Source of the DNA: CAZTLI01 sp964614375
Lineage (GTDB): Bacteria > Chloroflexota > Anaerolineae > Aggregatilineales > Phototrophicaceae
DNA: 11,066 bases
NCBI GenBank assembly: GCA_964614375.1
Contig: CAZTLI010000156.1
Span: 1-11,066, forward strand
Reading direction: 5' to 3'
The notes beneath the pieces are model-generated. The model was not told the DNA's origin and made no database searches. It worked only from the letters and a program-made list of their open reading frames with translations. Shown here in pieces: positions 5,882 to 11,066 of the stretch. The position numbers and the translations under genes were made by a program. Each line of letters starts with the position of its first letter. The first letter of the stretch is position 1.

Positions 5882-7024
5882 TTATTCCATCAACAGCCGT
5901 TCCAATGTGCGGGTGAATTGTGCAGCGCTGCTGTTGGCGGAGAAATGCTGTTCAACACGGGCACGACCTGCTCTGCCTAGCGTTTCGCGCAGTTCGGCGT
6001 CGCGCAAGAGCGTGATGAGATGGCTGGCGAAGCCCTGCACATTGCCCGGATCGACCAGATACCCCGTTTCGCTATGCACAATCGTCTCCAATGGGCCGCC
6101 GCGATTGCTGCTGACGACAGGTTTGCCCGACGCCATCGCTTCGATATTGGATATGCCATAACTCTCAAAATGCGACGTGCAAACCATGACATCGGCTGCG
6201 GCGATGACCCGTTCCACGTCATCACGAAAGCCAAGATACTGCAATCGACTGCGTAGAATCGTGTCGGTCTCTAATCCGCGCAAGATGCGCCGTTTATAGG
6301 CGTTGTCGGCGCTGGATTGGGTATTCTCGCCCGCGACGATAAAGCGCGCCTCCGGGATTTGCAACGCGACCTGCCGCGCGACATCTTGAAAGACCTCATG
6401 TCCCTTCACATCCTGGAAGCGCGCCACCATCCCCACAACCGGCGCATCACGTTTGAGATTGGCCTCGAAGCGCACCCGCAGCCCATCGACATCGGGATGA
6501 AAGCGGGTTGTATCCACGCCGGGATACAGTACCTCGATGCGTTCCGGTGGCATAAACGGCGGTTGACCGAGAAAGCCATCTTTAATCGCGTGTGAATGGG
6601 CGAATGTGGCACGACTCCGCCGGAAAAATCCCCGCTGCCACAATTTCGGCGTGAACCACCAGCCCATACACGTCCATAACGCGGGTACATCGGCACGTTC
6701 GGCGGCGGGTAATGCCATCGGCAGGGTGTGATAGTCACTATGGACGATGTTGATATTGTTTTCACGTATGAGGGCTTCGATACGATAGCTGATGGGGAAT
6801 CGTGCCCAGATAGGGGGAACAAAATAGGTCGTCGCGCCGCGCCAGCGCGTGAGGTGGACAGGCCAACCCGCTTCGCGCCACAATCGCGCCAAATCGCCTT
6901 CTGCCGGGACGAGCAGATGCGGCAGAAATCGTGCCGGATCGAGGTGACGGGCGAGTGTCAACAGCCACGATTCACCCCCACCCAAACCGGTATAGCTTGA
7001 TACGAACAGAATCGCGTGAGTCAT
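5882..7024 (-). CDS. Glycosyltransferase family 4 (GT-B fold, retaining)
   Basis: This 380-residue glycosyltransferase transfers a sugar from a nucleotide-sugar donor, probably to a surface glycan or lipid. The N-terminal domain has the acceptor-side turn FVSSYTGLGGGESW (7-20). The C-terminal domain shows VGMVARFQDVKGHE with R202 and K207, which bind donor phosphates, then CTSHFESYGISNIEAMASGKPVV with the E-x7-E pair E287 and E295 typical of GT4, and GPLETIVHSETGYLVDPGN near the end. The donor cannot be named. The ATG at 7024 lies one base after the DinB stop and gives the usual GT4 opening; an in-frame ATG at 7045 would add seven residues and overlap DinB. No transmembrane segment is present, so it is cytoplasmic or peripheral. 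It is the third gene of the minus-strand operon. Confidence 0.92.
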   Translation of the reverse strand: MTHAILFVSSYTGLGGGESWLLTLARHLDPARFLPHLLVPAEGDLARLWREAGWPVHLTRWRGATTYFVPPIWARFPISYRIEALIRENNINIVHSDYHTLPMALPAAERADVPALWTCMGWWFTPKLWQRGFFRRSRATFAHSHAIKDGFLGQPPFMPPERIEVLYPGVDTTRFHPDVDGLRVRFEANLKRDAPVVGMVARFQDVKGHEVFQDVARQVALQIPEARFIVAGENTQSSADNAYKRRILRGLETDTILRSRLQYLGFRDDVERVIAAADVMVCTSHFESYGISNIEAMASGKPVVSSNRGGPLETIVHSETGYLVDPGNVQGFASHLITLLRDAELRETLGRAGRARVEQHFSANSSAAQFTRTLERLLME

Positions 7025-7025
7025 G

Positions 7026-7487
7026 TCACGAGGCTTGATGCTCATCCCACAACTGGCGCGTGATTTGCATGTGCCCCAGATGCAGCCCGGTGTGTTCGAG
7101 CGCGTGCAAAATCGACCACGCCACCGTCAGCGAAATATTGCGTACAGGCCAATTGCGTTGCAATGCCAGATTGTCCAGCGACAACGATTCAAGGGTTTTG
7201 CAGCTATAGTCATGGGTTTGGGCAATTATCTGTTTCAGGGTCATTTCGTCATAACCCTTCGCCGCGAACTCATCATCCCGATTGCGTCCAGCGGGGACGC
7301 CCCCGCCCATTTCGCCAATCCAGTAACGTTCTGCGCCGCAGGTATGGACAACCAGCACACATAACGAATTCATGTCATCGCCGGGTATCCAGTCCAATGC
7401 TTCAACGGATAACCCGGCAATGGCTTTTTCCATGTCCTTATGGAGTTCATTCAGCCGGTCACAAAATTCGACCATCAAGGGGTGCAT
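7026..7487 (-). CDS. DinB / DfsB family four-helix metal-binding protein
   Basis: This is a 153-residue protein. It shows the DinB-superfamily pattern of one histidine in helix 2 (LCVLVVHTCGAERYWIG, H48) and an H-x3-H pair in helix 4 (LEHTGLHLGHMQITRQLW, H132 and H136), together a three-His metal site. The HALEHTGLHLGHMQ block is strongly diagnostic. Many members are thiol-dependent transferases or hydrolases; the substrate here is unknown, and damage induction should not be assumed from the name. An upstream in-frame start at 7649 would overlap the transporter gene by about 118 bases and adds low-complexity residues, so I reject it. The ATG at 7487 has GGAG at 7499-7502. It lies 44 bases after the EamA gene and 1 base before the glycosyltransferase. 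Confidence 0.88.
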   Translation of the reverse strand: MHPLMVEFCDRLNELHKDMEKAIAGLSVEALDWIPGDDMNSLCVLVVHTCGAERYWIGEMGGGVPAGRNRDDEFAAKGYDEMTLKQIIAQTHDYSCKTLESLSLDNLALQRNWPVRNISLTVAWSILHALEHTGLHLGHMQITRQLWDEHQAS

Positions 7488-7531
7488 CGTCTGTTCTTCT
7501 CCAGAATACGCGAAGGCAGCAGACGATAACT

Positions 7532-8452
7532 TTAATTCACGAGGATGATTCCGGCAAATAATACCGCCGCCAGCGCCCCACGCCGCATCAAACCAGAGCG
7601 TGTGATGTCTTCTTTGAAAATCGCAGGCAGCACCGTTGTCAGCAGCCAACCGAGCAATATCCCGAAGAAGACCTGCGTCCCCATCAACACACTGACCAGC
7701 GCGACAGACGGCGCAATTGAAATCGCCACAAAATTGAGGAGTTTAGCGACGACAAATGTGGTTTCGTTCAGCGCGATAACCGCCAGACCCTGTTTACGTA
7801 TGTCGCCCAGGGTGACATGAAAGGCACGACGAATGGTGGGGACAAACAAATATAACACCAGTCCACCCAGCGTAATCCCCCAGCTTTCATAGGTGATAAT
7901 CGCCGCGAATGGGATTTCCGCCTGTATCACACTACGGAAAACGACGAACGAAATCGCGACCATCACATCCACACCCAGAATGAGGAAAAACCCGCGCGAA
8001 AGTTGAAACCACTTACCCTCACGCTTGTGCCTGGGCTGGCTGAAAACCGACACACCAATGACCGATGCAAATATCAGGATAAAGCCCAACCACTGTCCCG
8101 CTGTCAACACTTCATCGAGGAAGATCATCGACAGGATGAGGGTGAAAATGGGCGTAATCTGGAAGAAGATAATGACGTTGCTGGCGTCTTCGCCCGAAAT
8201 TGCCGGGAAATACAACGCCGCGCCCCACGCCGTGAGTGCCCCCGTAAACAGGATAATCGCCATCTCGCGCGCCGGCAGAAGCGGAAAACCGCCGAGGATG
8301 AAGAAAATCGTCCCCGCAGCCAGCGCCATAATCGCCGTGAAGATCACCATGCCGCGATAATCCTTCACTTCGCGCTCGACAATATATTTATCGACAAAGT
8401 TCACCAATGTGAAAATCAGCGGCGCAAGCAGCGCGAAAACCAGCCAGTTCAT
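7532..8452 (-). CDS. EamA family (drug/metabolite transporter superfamily) membrane protein
   Basis: This 306-residue protein is almost wholly hydrophobic with about ten membrane helices, and is built from two EamA repeats of roughly 140 residues (about 1-138 and 150-305). The first repeat ends with the family signature at helices 4-5: ITPIFTLILSMIFLDEVLTAG, then WLGFILIFASVIGVSVF. A charged loop (QPRHKREGKWFQ) separates the repeats. These inner-membrane carriers export or exchange small metabolites; the substrate cannot be predicted. The N-terminus MNWLVFALLAPLIFTLVNFVDKY begins straight in helix 1, which supports the ATG at 8452; the upstream GGACGGAC is a modest ribosome site. It is the first gene of the minus-strand operon, with 116 bases separating it from LacI-1 upstream. 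I see no strong promoter in that gap. Confidence 0.9.
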   Translation of the reverse strand: MNWLVFALLAPLIFTLVNFVDKYIVEREVKDYRGMVIFTAIMALAAGTIFFILGGFPLLPAREMAIILFTGALTAWGAALYFPAISGEDASNVIIFFQITPIFTLILSMIFLDEVLTAGQWLGFILIFASVIGVSVFSQPRHKREGKWFQLSRGFFLILGVDVMVAISFVVFRSVIQAEIPFAAIITYESWGITLGGLVLYLFVPTIRRAFHVTLGDIRKQGLAVIALNETTFVVAKLLNFVAISIAPSVALVSVLMGTQVFFGILLGWLLTTVLPAIFKEDITRSGLMRRGALAAVLFAGIILVN

Positions 8453-8568
8453 TGTCCGTCCAATGTATCAATGTGTAATGGGATATAGAGTGCTATTGCG
8501 TAGACTCATCTTACGCCACAAAAGACCGATTGAATATGCCAGAGTCAGTCCACATTTGTGCCGGAGAA

Positions 8569-9591
8569 TCAAGCGTAGTGATTGTGGACAGCACGGGTAC
8601 TCGCGCGAATCACCAGTATAGGATCAATCACATGCTGCACTTTTGGCACATCGGGCTGTTCAATCATCTCGATCAGCGATTCCAGGCCTTTGCGCCCTAA
8701 TGCAGAAAAGTCCTGACGAATAGTTGTGAGCGGTGGGGAGAAAAATTGTGCTTCGGGGATGTCGTCAAATCCGGTGACTGATACATCATCCGGCACGCGC
8801 AAACCCTGTTGAGACAGACGGCTCATCGCGCCCAATGCCATCTGGTCATTGGCTGCGACAATGGCGGTGAAATCGGACTGCTGGAGCAGATCGTCTGTCG
8901 CGTCATAGCCGCTGACTGCCGTCCAGTTGCCTTCGACACTGCCCACAGGTTGCAATCCGTGTTCGTCCAGCGCTCGCAGAAAGCCCTGATGACGCGCCGT
9001 CGCGCCGTGCCAATTTTTTGGCCCTTGAATCTCGCATATCGCGCGATGCCCCAGCGCAATCAGGTGCTTTGTCACGAGATAGCTCCCCTGACGCTGGTTG
9101 ATGACGACGGACGGCACCATCGCGCCATAAGGGGCATCAATCTGCACGACTGGAATGCCGCCAAGTTGGGCGATCATGTGTGAATATTGAATGTCTCTCA
9201 CCGGGGCTATCAACAGCGCGCCATCCACCGACCATTCGGTGATGAGGTTGGCAATCGCGAGCATATCGGTGCTGGCGTCGGGGTCGATATTGGCAAAAAA
9301 CATATCATAGCCCGCGCTGCGAACGGCGCGCTCGATGTTGATGACCATCTGCGTTGGGCCATAATAGCTCATATCATAGGCGATAATCGCCAATGTCCGC
9401 GTCTGCTTCGCCGCCAGACTGCGCGCCATACGATTGGGGCGATAATTTAACTGCTGAATCACCTTCAGGACTCGTGCGCGTGTTTCGGGCGCAACATTGG
9501 GATGATTATTGATGACGCGCGAGACCGTCTGGTGCGAAACGTCGGCTGCTTTCGCCACATCAATCATGGTGGCGGGTTTGGATTTATCCAT
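8569..9591 (-). CDS. LacI-family transcriptional regulator (LacI-1)
   Basis: This is a 340-residue repressor. It has an N-terminal helix-turn-helix (MIDVAKAADVSHQTVSRVINNHPNV, residues 9-33), a hinge helix (RPNRMARSLAA, L59) and a periplasmic-binding-protein-like sugar domain. The sugar domain includes AYDMSYYGPTQ, AANDQMALGAMSRL and FDDIPEAQFFSPPLTTIRQ. H20, Q21 and R25 sit at the LacI specificity positions. The usual partner is a sugar uptake and breakdown operon, but none lies in the window on its downstream side (the next genes are EamA and DinB). The ATG at 9591 is chosen over an in-frame TTG at 9615 because GGAGGGG at 9595-9601 sits just before it and the -35 element of a rightward promoter overlaps the TTG. 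It is divergent from, and clearly paralogous to, LacI-2. The operator at 9639-9654 lies 48 bases upstream, so autoregulation is likely. Confidence 0.93.
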   Translation of the reverse strand: MDKSKPATMIDVAKAADVSHQTVSRVINNHPNVAPETRARVLKVIQQLNYRPNRMARSLAAKQTRTLAIIAYDMSYYGPTQMVINIERAVRSAGYDMFFANIDPDASTDMLAIANLITEWSVDGALLIAPVRDIQYSHMIAQLGGIPVVQIDAPYGAMVPSVVINQRQGSYLVTKHLIALGHRAICEIQGPKNWHGATARHQGFLRALDEHGLQPVGSVEGNWTAVSGYDATDDLLQQSDFTAIVAANDQMALGAMSRLSQQGLRVPDDVSVTGFDDIPEAQFFSPPLTTIRQDFSALGRKGLESLIEMIEQPDVPKVQHVIDPILVIRASTRAVHNHYA

Positions 9592-9594
9592 CGG

Positions 9595-9601
9595 CCCCTC
9601 C
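9595..9601 (-). promoter_or_regulatory. Ribosome binding site of LacI-1
   Basis: On the minus strand GGAGGGG precedes the ATG at 9591 by three bases, or by five counted from GGAGG. It decides the start against the upstream TTG at 9615. Confidence 0.75.
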
Positions 9602-9608
9602 GTATTGG

Positions 9609-9637
9609 TTGACAAATCCGCGTACCCTCGCTATAAT
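9609..9637 (+). promoter_or_regulatory. Perfect sigma-70 type promoter pointing right, with no obvious gene
   Basis: The sequence is TTGACA (9609-9614), 17 bases, then TATAAT (9632-9637): both hexamers are consensus and the spacing is ideal. Transcription would start near 9644, inside the palindromic operator at 9639-9654. It points away from LacI-1 toward LacI-2, which is about 350 bases downstream and has its own promoter. Confidence 0.8.
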
Positions 9638-9638
9638 C

Positions 9639-9654
9639 ATGTTAACGTTAACAT
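9639..9654. promoter_or_regulatory. LacI-type operator, perfect 16-base palindrome
   Basis: ATGTTAACGTTAACAT is a perfect palindrome centred on CG (9646-9647). It begins one base after the -10 hexamer and spans the expected start of transcription, a classic repression position. LacI-family hinge helices insert a leucine at a central CpG step, which both nearby regulators could do. It lies 48 bases before the LacI-1 start and could control both directions. Confidence 0.8.
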
Positions 9655-9758
9655 AAAATGGGTATAGACGCAAATAATTTATGCTCTGGAGCTTTTCCAG
9701 TCTGCTCGCGGGCGTGCCGCGCGATAGTCGGCAATCCCAAAAATTTTTTCGACCTTTT

Positions 9759-9770
9759 GTTAACGCTCAC
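9759..9770. promoter_or_regulatory. Possible auxiliary operator
   Basis: GTTAACGCTCAC has a perfect left half and central CG and a poor right half. It fits the GTTAnCGyTmmC pattern shared with three other sites in the region, with centres 118 bases and 163 bases from the flanking operators. It has no promoter hexamers next to it. Confidence 0.35.
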
Positions 9771-9877
9771 AGTCGATGATATTCGGGCTAATTAAGCCGC
9801 AGCCGGATATAGAGCGTTATGTACACGGTAAAAGATGATGTTTTTTCGAGGACACTTTCCCTATAACACACAATTTC

Positions 9878-9905
9878 TTGACAGCGATTGAGATAGCGTT
9901 ATAAT
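9878..9905 (+). promoter_or_regulatory. Perfect sigma-70 type promoter of LacI-2
   Basis: The sequence is TTGACA (9878-9883), 16 bases, then TATAAT (9900-9905). Transcription would start near 9912, within the operator that immediately follows. The next gene, LacI-2, starts about 80 bases downstream. Confidence 0.82.
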
Positions 9906-9937
9906 TTCCGTTAGCGTTCCCGTTACCGCTAACGGAA
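9906..9937. promoter_or_regulatory. Compound LacI-type operator (11-base inverted repeat with two tandem sites)
   Basis: The arms TTCCGTTAGCG (9906-9916) and CGCTAACGGAA (9927-9937) are perfectly inverted around a 10-base spacer. Read as 12-base sites, GTTAGCGTTCCC (9910-9921) and GTTACCGCTAAC (9922-9933) lie exactly back to back. The second is nearly palindromic and centred on CG (9927-9928). The element begins immediately after the -10 hexamer, so binding would block the LacI-2 promoter. Confidence 0.75.
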
Positions 9938-9991
9938 CTGCACTTGTGTGACAGCTTCAATGGGTTGTTATAGGGGATAGTGAACTGGTAT

Positions 9992-11041
9992 ATGGTGAAC
10001 AAAATCACGTTATACGACATCGCCAGAAAAGCGGGCGTTTCATCCCAAACCGTCTCGCGTGTGATTAACAATCGTCCTGATGTCTCCCGCGCGACACGCC
10101 GCCGTGTGCAAGACATCATTGACAGTCTGGGTTATCAACCGAATGCCATCGCCCGCAGCCTGAGCACACAGCGCACCCGGATGATCGGCGCAATCATTGG
10201 TTCGCTCGATAGATATGGGCCGAGTCGAATCTTTGTTGAACTCGACAAACATGCGTATCAAGCTGGCTATCGCCTGCTGCCCTACATCACCCACGGTGAA
10301 GACAGTGCCGAAATCGCCCATTACCTGCGTGAGCTGCTGACCTATCAACCCGACGGTATCATCTGGGCGGTTATGGAACGCGCGGGACATGACGAGATTA
10401 TCGAGCAAAATTTAGATGGTTTACGTGTTCCCGTCGTCACAATGGAAGCCTCCATGCCTGGTTTGCCAAAACCTGCATTTATGGATCAAATTCACACATC
10501 CGAAACCCTCACAACCCATCTCATCGAGCAAGGCTACAAGCATATCGGCATCATTACCGGACAATTACGCCCGACTATACGCGGTCAATTGCGGATTAAA
10601 GGGTGGCGCAATGCACTGGAAAGCGCAGGCTTCACGGTTACAGATGAGCAAATTGCCGATGGGGATTGGTCGGCTGACAGTGGTGAGCACGCGATGAGCC
10701 AGCTTATCCAGCAATATCCATCGCTAGATGCGGTCTTCGCCTGTAACGACCAGATGGCATTAGGTGTCCTGAGTTATGCCAATCGTCATGGGCTTGCAAT
10801 ACCCCATCAACTCGGTGTCGTGGGCATAGATGATATACCCGAAGCCAAATGCTTTAGTCCGCCGCTGACCACCGCGCGCCTGCCGTTTGAGCAATTTGCC
10901 GAATTGACGGTTGAAACCCTCGCTAAAATGATTGAAGCAAATGTTAATGATGAGGACTATACCGTTCCCGATACTGTTACGCTATACCCGGAGATCATCA
11001 TACGCGAGAGTTCATGGATAAATGCAAAAAGATGGACATGA
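9992..11041 (+). CDS. LacI-family transcriptional regulator (LacI-2)
   Basis: This is a 349-residue paralogue of LacI-1. The helix-turn-helix is KITLYDIARKAGVSSQTV to SRVINNRPDV (4-31), with S18, Q19 and R23 at the specificity positions. The hinge helix is QPNAIARSLST (L57). The sugar-binding domain shows IGSLDRYGPSR, ACNDQMALGVLSYA and IDDIPEAKCFSPPLTTARLP. The ligand is probably a carbohydrate but cannot be named. I choose the ATG at 9992; an in-frame GTG at 9980 is only three bases from the GGGG at 9973-9976, too close to be its ribosome site, and adds four residues. It has its own strong promoter and operator, implying autoregulation. A target sugar operon may follow beyond the window; only 25 bases remain after the stop. 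Confidence 0.93.
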   Translation: MVNKITLYDIARKAGVSSQTVSRVINNRPDVSRATRRRVQDIIDSLGYQPNAIARSLSTQRTRMIGAIIGSLDRYGPSRIFVELDKHAYQAGYRLLPYITHGEDSAEIAHYLRELLTYQPDGIIWAVMERAGHDEIIEQNLDGLRVPVVTMEASMPGLPKPAFMDQIHTSETLTTHLIEQGYKHIGIITGQLRPTIRGQLRIKGWRNALESAGFTVTDEQIADGDWSADSGEHAMSQLIQQYPSLDAVFACNDQMALGVLSYANRHGLAIPHQLGVVGIDDIPEAKCFSPPLTTARLPFEQFAELTVETLAKMIEANVNDEDYTVPDTVTLYPEIIIRESSWINAKRWT

Positions 11042-11066
11042 TGTTATGATAGAAGCATGGCAAAAA

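Larger units (their letters stand above)
9592..9991. other. 400-base divergent control region between two LacI-family genes
   Basis: This gene-free stretch holds two promoter-operator modules (9609-9654 and 9878-9937), both oriented to the right. A possible third operator lies between them at 9759-9770. Four 12-base sites follow GTTAnCGyTmmC: 9641-9652, 9759-9770, 9910-9921 and 9922-9933. The middle (9655-9877) also has a short CTGGA/TCCAG hairpin at 9686-9700, an A5T6 tract at 9739-9749 and a T6 run near 9840. None of these is a convincing terminator. I see no clear leftward promoter for LacI-1. Confidence 0.7.

Noticed and set aside
7488..7649. DinB start at 7649
   Set aside because: It would overlap the EamA gene by about 118 bases and add 54 residues without family character. 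The ATG at 7487 has GGAG upstream.
8003..8488. 161-codon plus-strand frame opposite EamA
   Set aside because: Its translation is highly charged and Arg/Asn/Gln/Glu rich, the usual shadow of a hydrophobic gene read antisense.
9592..9615. TTG start of LacI-1 at 9615
   Set aside because: The GGAGGGG site lies between it and the ATG at 9591, and the codon overlaps the -35 hexamer of the rightward promoter.
9686..9700. CTGGA/TCCAG hairpin as a terminator of the orphan transcript
   Set aside because: The stem is only 5 bases and no U-tract follows. The A5T6 tract at 9739-9749 is about 40 bases away.
9980..9991. GTG start of LacI-2 at 9980
   Set aside because: It is only three bases after the GGGG at 9973-9976, and the four added residues (start-NWY) precede the typical LacI opening MVNKITLYDIA.
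11046..11066. Start of a next gene (ATG at 11046 or 11057)
   Set aside because: Only 10-21 bases remain, with no clear ribosome site, so a gene cannot be supported.

Overview
The window is ordinary-density bacterial chromosome of moderate GC content. No rRNA, tRNA, CRISPR array, insertion sequence or phage gene is visible. The gene set is a DUF2142-like membrane protein, a Yip1-domain protein, a DUF1272 zinc-ribbon protein, a GNAT, a crotonase, a redoxin, a zinc alcohol dehydrogenase, a GT4 glycosyltransferase, DinB, EamA and two LacI regulators of the 'YGP' type. This mix would fit a heterotrophic Chloroflexota (Anaerolineae-like) bacterium. That assignment is inferred from gene flavour only and nothing in the window proves it.

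Layout. (1) 1-2106 holds single genes: the C-terminus of a polytopic membrane protein, a five-helix Yip1-like protein, a convergent DUF1272 protein on the minus strand and a GNAT acetyltransferase. (2) 2107-2436 is a 330-base gap holding an open frame without a start codon, probably a gene relic, with an imperfect inverted repeat over its beginning. (3) 2437-5697 is a compact plus-strand operon: crotonase, a 212-residue protein resembling a metal-site-degenerate 5'-nucleotidase, a redoxin fused to a cold-shock-like domain, and a zinc alcohol dehydrogenase. The first three genes overlap by 16 and 4 bases and the fourth follows after 41. (4) 5558-8452 is a compact minus-strand operon that reads toward the plus-strand one: EamA transporter, DinB-family protein, GT4 glycosyltransferase and possibly a small unrecognised ORF. 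(5) 8569-11041 holds two paralogous LacI-family regulators transcribed divergently from a 400-base control region.

The control region is the most striking part. It carries two perfect consensus sigma-70 type promoters, TTGACA-N17-TATAAT and TTGACA-N16-TATAAT, both pointing right. Each is followed within 0-1 bases by an inverted-repeat operator. Four 12-base sites share the pattern GTTAnCGyTmmC, and two of them lie back to back. The central CG and the near-identical recognition helices (VSHQTVSRV and VSSQTVSRV) suggest that both regulators read the same operator and cross-regulate. The first promoter has no convincing gene directly downstream. It may give LacI-2 a long leader, make a small RNA, or be left over from a lost sugar operon.

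The other notable item is the redoxin with a cold-shock-like tail, made in one operon with a putative pseudo-phosphoesterase, a crotonase and an alcohol dehydrogenase. I do not see a complete new defence or mobile system in this window.
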